Made by a program: the position numbers and the translations under genes. Shown here one piece after another: positions 32,142 through 41,311 of a stretch of 64,000 bases of DNA. The stretch's first letter is position 1, and each line of letters begins with the position of its first letter. The notes beneath the pieces are model-generated. The model saw only the letters and a program-made list of their open reading frames with translations, did no database searches and was not told the origin of the DNA. The stretch is from JAGQUL01 sp038212015 (GTDB taxonomy: Bacteria > Actinomycetota > Thermoleophilia > Gaiellales > SKUG01). Where the stretch lies: the NCBI GenBank assembly GCA_038212015.1, contig JBBQUY010000007.1, forward strand, positions 1 to 64,000, written 5' to 3'.

Positions 32142-32160
32142 TAGGATGCAGCTTGCTGCA
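32142..32160 (+). promoter_or_regulatory. Possible promoter and overlapping palindrome before the cupin gene
   Basis: TAGGAT (32142-32147) is a -10-like box. It overlaps by one base a perfect palindrome, TGCAGC-TT-GCTGCA (32147-32160), placed where transcription would start. An operator at that place would block initiation of the 32178 gene. Confidence 0.4.
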
Positions 32161-32177
32161 GGTTTGATGAACGGTCT

Positions 32178-32813
32178 GTGGCGCCGACGCTCATGACCCT
32201 GCCCGCCGCCACCCCTGCATCCTCCGACGCGCCCGCGCTGACGCCGCAGCAGTGGAATGAAGTCGCTGCGCCGCCCGCCGAGCTGTCGGAGCGCTGCGCA
32301 CAGCTCATGCCGCATGCCGGCGTGCTCGACGTGGTGGAACTCGAACGCCTTGCGCTGGACATCGTCGATGACCCGCAGCTGTGGCAGCCGCTCGTGATCG
32401 AGGACGCGCATCGTCGCCGCTATCGCCTGCTGTACGAGGATGGACGCGTCGACGTGTGGGTGCTCAGCTGGATGGGTGGGCAAGGCACGGGCTTCCACGA
32501 TCACGACCTGTCGGCCGTCGGGCTTGCGTGTGCGCAGGGTGAGGTCGTCGAGCGGCAGATGCTGCTCCCCAACGGCGCGACGAGCGTGCACATGACGTCG
32601 GGCGTCGGGCGGCAGGGACCGCCCGGCTACATCCACTCCGTCGCGCACCTCGAGGGTCATCCGGCCGTGACGATCCATGCGTATTCGCCGCCGCTCGTGC
32701 GGGTGGGGCAGTACCGCGTCGACGACGAGGGCGTGCTGCGGCGATCGATCGAACACGGTCGCCAGGAGCTGCTCGACAACACCATCGCGGCGATCGATCC
32801 CGACCGCGCATGA
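32178..32813 (+). CDS. Cysteine dioxygenase-like cupin enzyme
   Basis: 211 residues from GTG 32178, or 206 from ATG 32193. The cupin core has WVLSWMGGQGTGFHDHDLSAVGLACAQGEV, with the H-x-H iron ligands in GFHDHD, and GYIHSVAHLEGHPAVTIHAYSPPL, supplying the third His. This pattern and length match bacterial cysteine dioxygenases and related thiol dioxygenases, which insert O2 into a thiol to make a sulfinate. The Cys-Tyr crosslink cannot be verified here. The stop overlaps the following start (ATGA), so the membrane protein is co-translated. Confidence 0.85.
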   Translation: MAPTLMTLPAATPASSDAPALTPQQWNEVAAPPAELSERCAQLMPHAGVLDVVELERLALDIVDDPQLWQPLVIEDAHRRRYRLLYEDGRVDVWVLSWMGGQGTGFHDHDLSAVGLACAQGEVVERQMLLPNGATSVHMTSGVGRQGPPGYIHSVAHLEGHPAVTIHAYSPPLVRVGQYRVDDEGVLRRSIEHGRQELLDNTIAAIDPDRA

Positions 32814-33415
32814 CGCCGCGCCGCATCGCAGGTCCAGTGGCGTTCACGATCGTCGTGCTGACCCTGCTCGGGTTCCTCGTGCACGCCACGTTCAACCCCG
32901 ACCTGCCGCAATTCGACGGCAAGGCGATGGCTGCGCGCCTGCTGCTCTTTCCGCTCGCTGCCGCGGTCGTGCCCGCCGGCTGGTGGATCGTGCGGCGACG
33001 GCGCGGGCCGGGCGTCGCGTTCCCCTGGGCGGCCGCGACTCTGCTCGTGCTGCCGTTCGTCATTGACCTGATCGGTAACGCGTTCACGCTCTACATCGAC
33101 ATCGAGCGCTTCGATGACGCCGTCCACACGATCAACCCGGTGCTCGGAGTCGCCGGGATTGCACTGCTGCTCGACCACACGAGTGCCCCCCGCTGGGCGG
33201 TCTGGACGATGGCGTTCGGACTCGGATGCGCCGCGCACATCTGCTTCGAGATCATCGAGTACCTGCTGCTGGTCGGCATCGGCGCGGTCGAACTGGGACT
33301 GACACTGAAAGACACGCTCAGCGACCTCGCCGCCGGACTCATCGGCGCGGCGATCGGGGCATTCGCGCCGTGGATCGGCGGCTCGGGCGGCGCGCGCCGC
33401 GTGCGCGGGTCCTGA
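32810..33415 (+). CDS. Membrane protein, DUF2238-like
   Basis: 201 residues with six hydrophobic helices. The segment IDLIGNAFTLYIDIERFDDAVHTINPVLGVAGIALLL, the Glu in HICFEIIEYLLLVGI and the last helix pair TLKDTLSDLAAGLIGAAIGAF recall the DUF2238/YjdF group, in which Asp, His and Glu residues line the membrane core. The resemblance is partial. It begins inside the stop of the dioxygenase gene, but no functional link is obvious. Confidence 0.72.
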   Translation: MTPRRIAGPVAFTIVVLTLLGFLVHATFNPDLPQFDGKAMAARLLLFPLAAAVVPAGWWIVRRRRGPGVAFPWAAATLLVLPFVIDLIGNAFTLYIDIERFDDAVHTINPVLGVAGIALLLDHTSAPRWAVWTMAFGLGCAAHICFEIIEYLLLVGIGAVELGLTLKDTLSDLAAGLIGAAIGAFAPWIGGSGGARRVRGS

Positions 33416-33458
33416 CACGCGAGGTTCAGTCCACGCATGTCGCGGGCATCGCGGATGC

Positions 33459-35189
33459 ATGACCCAGACCAAGTACCTGCCCGACCTGTCCCATCGCACC
33501 CCGACGCCACGCTGGCTTCCGACCGACCTGCCGGCACGGCTCGACGCCGACTGGATCCGCGCGCGCTACGAGGAGATCCTCGCCGCGTGTGACACCGCCG
33601 GCGACGATGCGGACGCCTGGATCGACATCGTGCTGCGCACGTCCGAGCTGGAATCGCTCATCGGCTCGCACGGCTCACGCGTGCGCATCTCGTACCGCCA
33701 GGCCACCGACGATCCGGACATCACCACGGAGCTCGAGCGCTGGAACCGCGAGGTCTCGCCGACGATCACCGACAGCTCCGTCGAGGTCGCACGCAAGGTC
33801 GTCGCCTCCCCGTGCGCCGACGCGCTCGACGCGAAGTTCGGCCCGAACTTCCTCAAGCTCGCCGAAGCGGCGTGCCGCGCACATGCACCCGTGAACACCG
33901 CCCTGCGCACCGAGCTGAGCGACGTGACGATGCGCCACACGCGCGTGTTCGGCAAGGGCACGATCCAGTGGCGCGGCGAGACGCACCCGTTCAGCTTCGC
34001 GCGCAAGGCCGCGCTCGACACCGACCGCGACGAGCGCCACAAGGCGTGGCACAGCAAGGTCGACTACGTGCGCGAGCATGAGGGCGAGCTCCAGCAGATC
34101 TTCGACGAGGCGCTCGCGCTGCGCTCGAAGATGGCGGAGAACCTGGGACAGCCCAGCTACGTCGACCTGCGGTATCTGGAGATGAGCCGCTTCGACTGGA
34201 CGCCCGAAGATGCCGCCAAGGTGCGCGGCGCGATCGAGCGGCACGTCGTTCCGGTGGCAACGGAGCTGCAGCTCGCACAGGCGCGCGCGCTCGGCACCGA
34301 GAAGCTGCACCCGGCAGACGAGGCGATCATGCCGCTGCCCGCCCCGGAAGTGATCGTCGACGTGGACGGCCAGATCGCTGCTGCGACGACCGTCTTCGAA
34401 TCGATGGGGCCGGCGTTCGGTGATCCGTGGAAGCTGCTCGTCGACGAGGGGCTCATCGACCTGCCCGCGCGCGTAGGCAAGGGCACCGGTGCGTTCTGCG
34501 GCGGCTTCCCGTTCGAGAAGGTGCCGTTCATCTTCTGCAACTCGGTGGGGGCGCACGACGACGTGAAGACGCTCGTGCACGAGTTCGGGCATGCACTGCA
34601 GGGGTGGCGCAGCCGGGAGATCGAGCCCGTCGACCTGCAGCATCCGACGATGGAGGCGTGCGAGATCCACTCGATGACGCTGGAGCTGCTGTCGCTGCCG
34701 TACCTCGGCCCGTTCTTCGGCGACGACGGGCTCGACCACTTCAAGGTGGAGCACCTGCGCTCGACGCTGGATGTGGTGCCGTACATGGCGGCGATCGACG
34801 AGTTTCAGCACCGCGTGTACCAGGAGGGGCTGGATTCGGACGGCCGCGCAGCGGCGTGGCGCGAGGCGGGCGAGCGGTTCCAGCCGGCGATCGACTGGGC
34901 CGCGGACGAGTGGTACGGCGGCGCGCGCTGGATGTTCCAGCTGCACGTGTTCCAGTATCCGTTCTACTACCTCGACTACGCGCTCGCGCGGCTCGTGAGC
35001 TGGGAGCTGTGGCTCGAGTCGCTCGAAGACGAATCCGCGGCGCTCGACAAGTACCTCGCGCTCTGCGACATGGGCGGCACCAAGCCCTTCCGCCAGATGG
35101 TCGTCGACGCCGGACTCGGGGACCCGTTCGACGAGGCCGTCGTCGAGCGCACCATGGCGAAGCTCCGCCCGCACCTGCAGCTGGACTGA
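33459..35189 (+). CDS. M3 family oligoendopeptidase (PepF type)
   Basis: 576 residues, the usual size for PepF/M3B. The zinc motif is LVHEFGHALQGW (H374, E375, H378) with E402 in TMEACEIHSM as the third ligand. The N-terminal helical lid domain carries LESLIGSHGSRVRISYRQATDD, and FCGGFPFEKVPFIFCNSVGAHDDVKTLVHE leads into the active site. FPYYFLDYA-type sequence near the C-terminus (YPFYYLDYALARLVSWELW) closes the substrate tunnel. The enzyme trims oligopeptides in the cytoplasm. No signal peptide. Monocistronic; convergent with csaA at a ten-base distance. Confidence 0.95.
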   Translation: MTQTKYLPDLSHRTPTPRWLPTDLPARLDADWIRARYEEILAACDTAGDDADAWIDIVLRTSELESLIGSHGSRVRISYRQATDDPDITTELERWNREVSPTITDSSVEVARKVVASPCADALDAKFGPNFLKLAEAACRAHAPVNTALRTELSDVTMRHTRVFGKGTIQWRGETHPFSFARKAALDTDRDERHKAWHSKVDYVREHEGELQQIFDEALALRSKMAENLGQPSYVDLRYLEMSRFDWTPEDAAKVRGAIERHVVPVATELQLAQARALGTEKLHPADEAIMPLPAPEVIVDVDGQIAAATTVFESMGPAFGDPWKLLVDEGLIDLPARVGKGTGAFCGGFPFEKVPFIFCNSVGAHDDVKTLVHEFGHALQGWRSREIEPVDLQHPTMEACEIHSMTLELLSLPYLGPFFGDDGLDHFKVEHLRSTLDVVPYMAAIDEFQHRVYQEGLDSDGRAAAWREAGERFQPAIDWAADEWYGGARWMFQLHVFQYPFYYLDYALARLVSWELWLESLEDESAALDKYLALCDMGGTKPFRQMVVDAGLGDPFDEAVVERTMAKLRPHLQLD

Positions 35190-35199
35190 TCGTCCGCCG

Positions 35200-35547
35200 T
35201 CAGGCGAGGCGCGCGCCGTCGGGCGCGTCCTGATCGTCGACCGTCGCGAGCACGACCGCGCCGTCTTCGCGATGGAAGCCGGTGACGAGCACCTCGCTCA
35301 TGACCGGGCCGATCTGGCGTGGCGGAAAGTTGACGACGCACACGACGCGTCGCCCGACGAGCTCGTCGACCGAGTACAGGTCGGTGATCTGCGCGCTGCT
35401 CGACTTCACTCCGAGTTCGAGGCCCAGGTCCACGCGCAGCCGGTACGCGGGCTTGCGCGCCTCCGGGAACTCGCGTGCCTCGACGATCGTGCCCACGCGC
35501 AGGTCGACGCGCGCGAACTCGTCCCATGTCAGCGGCGCTTCGGTCAT
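35200..35547 (-). CDS. csaA: CsaA-type tRNA-binding domain protein
   Basis: 115 residues from ATG 35547. A single tRNA-binding OB-fold: FARVDLRVGTIVEAREFPEARKPAYRLRVDLG, KSSSAQITDLYSVDELVGRRVVCVVNFPPRQIGPVMSEVLVTGF, closing on VVLATVDDQDAP. This matches CsaA, a dimeric protein related to the C-terminal domain of methionyl-tRNA synthetase and considered a chaperone-like tRNA-binding protein. It follows icd by 23 bases on the same strand, so the two are probably one transcript. Confidence 0.95.
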   Translation of the reverse strand: MTEAPLTWDEFARVDLRVGTIVEAREFPEARKPAYRLRVDLGLELGVKSSSAQITDLYSVDELVGRRVVCVVNFPPRQIGPVMSEVLVTGFHREDGAVVLATVDDQDAPDGARLA

Positions 35548-35570
35548 GCGTCGTGCCGTCCCGGGCCCAC

Positions 35571-37061
35571 TCAGTCCTCGCCGCTGACCTTGGTGTAGCC
35601 CGGCGTGCCGTCGAACACCTGCAGCTTCTGCACGTTCGACCACCGGAACGTCTCGCCCAGGCAGGACAGGACGCGGAAGATCTGGTCGTCGGTGAGCTCG
35701 ACGGACTCGTCGGCGCGCACGAAGCGGGCGCGCCACGTCTCGATCATCTCGACCTCGTCGATCTCGCCCGGGTAGACCTTGTTGCCGCGGCTCGAGATGA
35801 GCGCCAGCCTGAGTGGGCTGCCCTCGGTGCAGGCCTCGACGGCCGCGCCGACCTCTGCCGCCGTCATCTCGGCTTCCTCCAGCAGCACCTCCATGCCGAC
35901 GACCGCCCGCTCCTTGGCGACGACCTGCTTGGGGCGCCAGTCGACCGCGGGCATCACGAGCGGCCTGGACTCGCGGCGCTGCCCGACGGACGGGTGCTTG
36001 CCGAGGTTGCTGATCACGGCGTCGGTGTACGCGGTCGTTCCGACCGGGTGGTGCTCCTTCGCGATGTCGCCGGTGAGGAAGCGACCCTCCTCGAGCGTGT
36101 AGAGCACCGCATCCTCGATCGCGTCCGCGATCACCGGCTGGCCGATGTGGCGGAGCATCATCACCGAGCTGAGCATGAGTGCCGACGGGTTGGCGAGGTC
36201 CTTGCCCGCGATGTCAGGCGCCGACCCGTGCACGGCCTCGAACATCGCCGTCTCCGAACCGATGTTGGCGCTCGGTGCGAATCCCAGGCCGCCGACGAGC
36301 CCACTCGTCAAGTCCGACAGGATGTCACCGTTCATGTTCGTCGTGACGATCACGTCGAACTGCTCCGGACGGATCACGAGCTGGTGCGCGCAGTTGTCGA
36401 CGAGGATCTGTCGCGCCTCGATGTCGGGATAGTCGACCGCGACCTCGTCGAACGTGCGCTTGAACATGCCCTCGCCGAGCTTCATGATGTTCGCCTTCGT
36501 GGCGCACGTCACGGACTTTCGGCCGGTCGCGCGTGCGTACTCGAAGGCGAGGCGGGCGATCTTCTCGGACCCGTGACGGGTGATCACCTTGAGCGACAGG
36601 CACACGCCCGGCGTCTGCATGTGCTCGATGCCGGCGTAGAGGTCCTCGAGGTTCTCGCGCACGATCACCAGGTCGACGCCGCGTCCCTTGTACGGCGTGT
36701 CGAGGCCAGGGATCTCGCGTGCGGGGCGAATGTTGCCGTACGTCTCGAACAGCTTGCGAAGCGTGACGTTCGCACTCTTCTCGCCGAACCCGATCGGGGT
36801 CTCGAGCGGGCCCTTGAGCGCGACGCCGGTCCGCTCGATCGACGCGATCGTCTCGTCCGGCACGCCCGTCTCGTCGCCCGCGCGAAACACGTCGGCGCCG
36901 GCGATGCACTCCTCGATCTCGAGCTTCGCGCCCGCTTCGCGCATGAGCCGCAGCGTCGCATCCATGACCTCGGGCCCGATTCCGTCCCCGCGAATCACCG
37001 TGATCGGCACGGTGGTCGGAGTCGTGGCGGCGTCCTGGGGTGCGGGTGCGGTATGCGTCAT
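35571..37061 (-). CDS. icd: NADP-dependent isocitrate dehydrogenase
   Basis: 496 residues from ATG 37061, the same length as the Thermus-type enzyme with its additional C-terminal domain. Sequence marks: PITVIRGDGIGPEVM, the isocitrate-binding region GEKSANVTLRKLFETYGNIRPAREIPG, the catalytic VIVRENLEDLYAGIEH with Tyr, VDNCAHQLVIRP and NMNGDILSDL with the metal-binding aspartates, then GLGFAPSANIG and the coenzyme region AVHGSAPDIAGKDLANPSALMLSS. It oxidatively decarboxylates isocitrate to 2-oxoglutarate in the citrate cycle. An Asn/Glu-rich N-terminal tail of 20 residues precedes the fold. A longer upstream frame is antisense to the 37188 gene. Confidence 0.96.
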   Translation of the reverse strand: MTHTAPAPQDAATTPTTVPITVIRGDGIGPEVMDATLRLMREAGAKLEIEECIAGADVFRAGDETGVPDETIASIERTGVALKGPLETPIGFGEKSANVTLRKLFETYGNIRPAREIPGLDTPYKGRGVDLVIVRENLEDLYAGIEHMQTPGVCLSLKVITRHGSEKIARLAFEYARATGRKSVTCATKANIMKLGEGMFKRTFDEVAVDYPDIEARQILVDNCAHQLVIRPEQFDVIVTTNMNGDILSDLTSGLVGGLGFAPSANIGSETAMFEAVHGSAPDIAGKDLANPSALMLSSVMMLRHIGQPVIADAIEDAVLYTLEEGRFLTGDIAKEHHPVGTTAYTDAVISNLGKHPSVGQRRESRPLVMPAVDWRPKQVVAKERAVVGMEVLLEEAEMTAAEVGAAVEACTEGSPLRLALISSRGNKVYPGEIDEVEMIETWRARFVRADESVELTDDQIFRVLSCLGETFRWSNVQKLQVFDGTPGYTKVSGED

Positions 37062-37187
37062 GCCAGCAAATATGCCAGAAAACCGGACCTCGAAGCGATC
37101 CGTCCCAAACATGTACAGAACTCCGCCATTCGGCGGATCCGTGCGGAATCGCGCATGGTACGGGGCACAATGGGCGTCGGAGGGGTG

Positions 37188-37928
37188 ATGGTCGCCGCTG
37201 TTCGCATGGGATTCAGGCGTGCACCTCGCTGGTTCATGAGTGGACGAGCGTGGGCGTCGAGCCTTGCCGCCGGCATGATGCTGGCCGGAGCAGCCGTCCT
37301 GCTGCTCGCGTGGAGCGTCGAACCTGCCGGCCAGGCCCCCGGCGCGAACGTCGACGATCGTGAAGTCGACCTCGAGGAACCCGTGCGCGTCATCGTGACG
37401 GCGGACGAGCCGACCGTCTTCGACACTCCGCTGCGTCCGACCACGTCGCCGCCAGGGTCGCCGGCTCCAACGTCCGATCAAGGTGCGGCGCCAGATCGAG
37501 GCGTCATCGGCGGAAACCGCGCGCCGAACGATCCCGGTACCGGCCCTGCACCGATCACCGGGGGCGGTACGTCCACGCCGACCCCGACGACGCCCGCACC
37601 GGTGCCGCCCGTGCCGACCACCGATGGCGGAACGCCCGGCGGCGACGGACAGCCCACGCCGGGCCGCAACCCGAACCCGCCCGGTGGCAACGGCAACGGT
37701 AACGGCAAGGGGCACGGCAAGCCCGGGGGCGGGGTCATGGTCGAGGTCGCCGCCAACGGCGACGTGTCGATCGGCGCAGGCGGCACGGGCGTGACGTCGA
37801 CCTCCTCCGTCACGACCGCGACCGCCGGCGCCACGAGCGCCACGATCGACGCAACCACGAATTCAGCCACCGTGACCGCAGGCGGCATCACCCTGACGGT
37901 TCCCCTCGCGGGGGCCGACATCAGCTGA
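37188..37928 (+). CDS. Membrane-anchored Pro/Gly-rich protein of unknown function
   Basis: 246 residues. Start placed at ATG 37188 because GGAGGGG ends three bases before it; ATGs at 37155, 37170 and 37206 are alternatives. One N-terminal membrane helix (ASSLAAGMMLAGAAVLLLAWSV) is followed by an acidic segment, a long Pro/Thr/Gly linker including GNGNGNGKGHGKPGGG, and a C-terminal region rich in Thr, Ser and Ala that alternates like beta strands (TSSVTTATAGATSATIDAT). Ten bases separate it from the histidine kinase gene, so it may act upstream of the kinases as an extracytoplasmic sensor partner (inference). Confidence 0.7.
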   Translation: MVAAVRMGFRRAPRWFMSGRAWASSLAAGMMLAGAAVLLLAWSVEPAGQAPGANVDDREVDLEEPVRVIVTADEPTVFDTPLRPTTSPPGSPAPTSDQGAAPDRGVIGGNRAPNDPGTGPAPITGGGTSTPTPTTPAPVPPVPTTDGGTPGGDGQPTPGRNPNPPGGNGNGNGKGHGKPGGGVMVEVAANGDVSIGAGGTGVTSTSSVTTATAGATSATIDATTNSATVTAGGITLTVPLAGADIS

Positions 37929-37938
37929 CGGTCCGCAC

Positions 37939-39936
37939 ATGTATCCCCGAAGCGTCGGTCTCACCACCCGACTCGCCCTCGTCGGGGTGGCGAGTGCGCT
38001 GGTGCCATTCCTCGGTGCAGTGGCAGTGCTCGCGCTCCTGCCCGACGATGTCACCGCGCGCAGCGCGGACCAGGAATTGCAGCGCACGCTGACGCTCGCG
38101 AGTGCCCGCGCGCAGGAACACCGCGCCGACCTCGCATTCGTGCTCGCCCGCATCGACGACGAGCGGCTTCGAACCGTCGCGCGTCGAGGCGAGCTCGGAG
38201 CGACCACCACTGCGGTCCAGGACTCCTGGCGCTCGGTGCATGCCGACGGTCCCCAGGTCGACGTGCAGCTCGTCCCGCCCGGCGCCCGTTCCGAGCCTGT
38301 CGATCCGCTGAATGCATCGATCCGCGTGCGACCCCGCCCCGACGCCGCGCCGTGGACGGTCGTCGTCTCCCAGCCCGGAGCGACCGATCGAATCCTGCGT
38401 GACATGGTCGACGGCACCGACCTGTCCCTCGCGCTGGTCGAGAACGATTCGAGTGCCGCGGCCACGCCCGGCAGCGAGGCAGCCGAGCAGGCCTGGCGGG
38501 TCACCGCCCTCGACGGCGGCAGGTACCGCTTCGCGCCGAGCGAACCCGGGCGTTGGCGTGCACAGGTCTTCGAGGTGGCCGGTGGGACGACGTTCGTCGC
38601 GGCGGTCGACGAATCGAAGTTCGGCCTGCTCATGCGCGGGCGGGGACAGGAGTTCCGCGCGGCGCTCGGATTGCTGCTCGCCGCCGGACTGCTGTGTGCG
38701 ATCACGACCGCACTGCTCACGAACCGGCTGCTCGGACGAGTCGCAGCCACCGCCGAGCGCATGTCCAGCGGCGACTTCGACGCACGCCTCGACGTCGTCG
38801 GCACCGACGCCGCCGCGCGCGTGGCGACGAGCCTCAACGAACTCGCCCAGGAGCTGCAGCTGCGCATCGGCACGCTCGAGGACACCGTCGATCGGCTCGA
38901 TCGTACGCTCGCTGCGATCGACGATGGCGTCTGCACGTGGTCTGCCGACGGACGACTCGAGACGTGGAACACCGCCGCAGCGGCGCTGACCGGCACGGGC
39001 GCCGCGGAGGCTCGAGCCGGAGCGCCGGTTGCAGAAGCGCTGCGCGCCGGCCGCGCGCCAGGCCGCAGGCGGGTGCTCCTGCCGGTCGGTGACGACGACA
39101 GTCATGTCGTCGTCGACCTGTATGCGCGGCGGATGCAGGACGGCGGCACGCTGCAGGTGTTCCGAGACGCCGCGCCGGCCCTGTCGATCGAGCAGGCGCG
39201 ATCCAACTTCCTGGTGACCGCAGCGCATGAGCTGCGCACGCCACTGACGTCGATCCTCGGCTTTGCCGCCACGCTCGCCGACGAGGACCTGCCGATCTCG
39301 GCCGAGGATCGCGCAGAGGCGATTCAATACGTCCACGCCGAGGCGCTGCGACTCTCGGATGTGGTGCAGTCCCTCTTCGAGAGCTCGCTCCTCGTCCGTG
39401 ATCGGATCGAGGTCGCCCTGGAACCCGTCGACGTGCTCGCGATGCTGGAACAGGTGATCGACGACAGCCAGGCCCCGATCGTGGAACTGCTCGGCACGTC
39501 CGAGGGCATCCGCGCACGCGCAGATCGCGGTGCACTCGAGCGATCGCTGGCCGCGCTCCTGGACAACGCGGTCAAGTACGGCGAACCGCCGATTCAGCTG
39601 GAGGTGATCGACCAACCCGGATCCGACCGGATCGCGATCATCGTCCGGGACCACGGGACGGGCGTGCCGTCGGACCTGCTCGATGCGGTGTTCGAGCCGT
39701 TTCATCGCCTCGATCCCGAGATGCGTACCGACGTCGGCGGGGCCGGCATGGGCCTCTACAACGCGCGACGGCTGCTCGAAGCGATGGATGCGACGATCGA
39801 GGTTCGGCAGGCAATGGCCGGCGGTTCGACACGGCCGTGCAACGAGTTCGTCGTGATCCTGCAGCGCTGGCGCGAGCGGGAAGGGGCCGGACCGCTGGCC
39901 GCCTCGTTCACGGATGCGTCGCGACGCGTACGATGA
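37939..39936 (+). CDS. Membrane sensor histidine kinase (HAMP-PAS-HisKA)
   Basis: 665 residues. TM1 at 11-35, an extracytoplasmic domain of about 200 residues, TM2 at 242-262, HAMP at 263-315, PAS at 318-410, the dimerisation helix with H430 in FLVTAAHELRTPLTSILGFAATL, and the ATPase domain with the N-box LAALLDNAVKYG, DHGTGVPSDL and GGAGMGLYNARRLLEAM. The sensor is extracytoplasmic and unrecognised. The gene overlaps the next kinase gene by four bases; no response regulator is adjacent. Confidence 0.93.
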   Translation: MYPRSVGLTTRLALVGVASALVPFLGAVAVLALLPDDVTARSADQELQRTLTLASARAQEHRADLAFVLARIDDERLRTVARRGELGATTTAVQDSWRSVHADGPQVDVQLVPPGARSEPVDPLNASIRVRPRPDAAPWTVVVSQPGATDRILRDMVDGTDLSLALVENDSSAAATPGSEAAEQAWRVTALDGGRYRFAPSEPGRWRAQVFEVAGGTTFVAAVDESKFGLLMRGRGQEFRAALGLLLAAGLLCAITTALLTNRLLGRVAATAERMSSGDFDARLDVVGTDAAARVATSLNELAQELQLRIGTLEDTVDRLDRTLAAIDDGVCTWSADGRLETWNTAAAALTGTGAAEARAGAPVAEALRAGRAPGRRRVLLPVGDDDSHVVVDLYARRMQDGGTLQVFRDAAPALSIEQARSNFLVTAAHELRTPLTSILGFAATLADEDLPISAEDRAEAIQYVHAEALRLSDVVQSLFESSLLVRDRIEVALEPVDVLAMLEQVIDDSQAPIVELLGTSEGIRARADRGALERSLAALLDNAVKYGEPPIQLEVIDQPGSDRIAIIVRDHGTGVPSDLLDAVFEPFHRLDPEMRTDVGGAGMGLYNARRLLEAMDATIEVRQAMAGGSTRPCNEFVVILQRWREREGAGPLAASFTDASRRVR

Positions 39937-41288
39937 GACGCATGGACGGTCGCGTGCATGAGACGGACGTCGACGCCGAAGGCGTCATCGTCGGCGTTCG
40001 CTGGCTGGCAATCGCGTTCGCCATCGTGCAGACCGCCACCTACTATCGCCCGTTCCCCGCGGGCGTCGAGACGGTCGCATGGGCGACGAACGCCGGATTC
40101 GCGGTCGCAGCACTCATGCTGACGATCGCGTGGGCTCGAACGCGGCGCAGCGGCCAGCGCCAATCGCTGCGCATGGGACTGGGCAGCCTCGTCGTCGATA
40201 CCGCATTCGTACTGTCGCTCGCGTTCATCTACGCATTCGACGTCGAGACCGCGATCTTCGCGACGCTGTACGTCGTCGCGCTGGAGGGCGCATTTCGTTT
40301 CGGCATGCGCGGCGCGTTGCTGACGACCGCCGGGCTGACGGTCGGTTACATCGCGCGGGACGCGTGGGCCGCGGCGCAGTACGGCACGGAGTTCCTCGTC
40401 GTCTCCGTGAGCTTTCGCATGGGCATCTGCCTCCTGCTCGCGATGATTGCCGGGGCGATGGTCGAACGCTACCGCCGCGAGCATCGCAGGCTCACCGTCG
40501 CGATCGCCAGCGAGCGCGATGCGGTGCTCGCACTGCGATCGCTCGACGACCTGCGCTCGACGTTCCTGTCGGCGGTCTCCCACGAACTGCGAACGCCGCT
40601 CACGTCGATCCTCGGGTTCGCACTCACGATGCAGGACCATTCCGACGAGCTGTCCCCCGCCACGCGAGTGATGCTGGACCAGGTCGTCAACGAATCGCGT
40701 CATCTGGAGCGCCTGCTCGAGGACCTGCTCGACATCGAACGCATGGGTCGAGGCAGCGTCTCGATCCAGCGACGCGAGATCGACGTGGCCAGATCCGCGC
40801 GGCAGGTCGCCGAGACCATCGAGCGCCGGATGGGCCGACACATCGACGTCGACGGTGGCGACCTGGAAGTCACCGGCATGGTCGACCCGGGCAAGTTCGA
40901 ACGCATCGTCGACAACCTCGTCGGCAACGCCGTGAAGTACTCGCCGGAACAGACGACCATATCCGTGCGGGTGTCGCGTGAAGGTGCGGGCGTGCTGATG
41001 ATCGTCGACGACGAAGGCCCGGGCATTCCGGAAGAGCTGCGTGACGTGATCTTCCAGCCGTTCGAGCGAGGGCAGCTGACAAGCTCGCATCAGCCCGGGA
41101 CCGGAATCGGCCTGTCGCTCGTCGATCGATTCGCTCGACTGCACGGCGGACGCGCATGGGTCGAGTCACGCAACGGTTCCGGAGCGGGCACGAAGTCCGG
41201 TGCGTCGTTTCGTGTCTACCTGCCCGATGGTCCGGAAGGACCGGCGACCGTCACCGTCGCGAACGAACCCTGGGGGCGCGCACGCTGA
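39933..41288 (+). CDS. Membrane sensor histidine kinase, multi-helix sensor
   Basis: 451 residues starting at ATG 39933 inside the stop of the first kinase (ATGA). The first 175 residues hold five or six membrane helices, such as WLAIAFAIVQTATYY, NAGFAVAALMLTIAW, SLVVDTAFVLSLAFIYAF and GICLLLAMIAGAMV, with no extracytoplasmic domain of note, so it senses within the membrane. The phospho-acceptor is H217 in FLSAVSHELRTPLTSILGFAL, the N-box is VDNLVGNAVKYSPE, then DDEGPGIPEELRDVIFQPFERG and GTGIGLSLVDRFARLHGG. Tandem kinases without a local regulator suggest that both feed a distant response regulator. Confidence 0.93.
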   Translation: MRRMDGRVHETDVDAEGVIVGVRWLAIAFAIVQTATYYRPFPAGVETVAWATNAGFAVAALMLTIAWARTRRSGQRQSLRMGLGSLVVDTAFVLSLAFIYAFDVETAIFATLYVVALEGAFRFGMRGALLTTAGLTVGYIARDAWAAAQYGTEFLVVSVSFRMGICLLLAMIAGAMVERYRREHRRLTVAIASERDAVLALRSLDDLRSTFLSAVSHELRTPLTSILGFALTMQDHSDELSPATRVMLDQVVNESRHLERLLEDLLDIERMGRGSVSIQRREIDVARSARQVAETIERRMGRHIDVDGGDLEVTGMVDPGKFERIVDNLVGNAVKYSPEQTTISVRVSREGAGVLMIVDDEGPGIPEELRDVIFQPFERGQLTSSHQPGTGIGLSLVDRFARLHGGRAWVESRNGSGAGTKSGASFRVYLPDGPEGPATVTVANEPWGRAR

Positions 41289-41311
41289 CCCGCCGATGCG
41301 CGATGATCGAG

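Noticed and set aside
35475..37187. A long + strand frame upstream of the 37188 gene
   Set aside because: It is antisense to icd and csaA, which are certain; only the last 247 codons from 37188 form a protein-like sequence.
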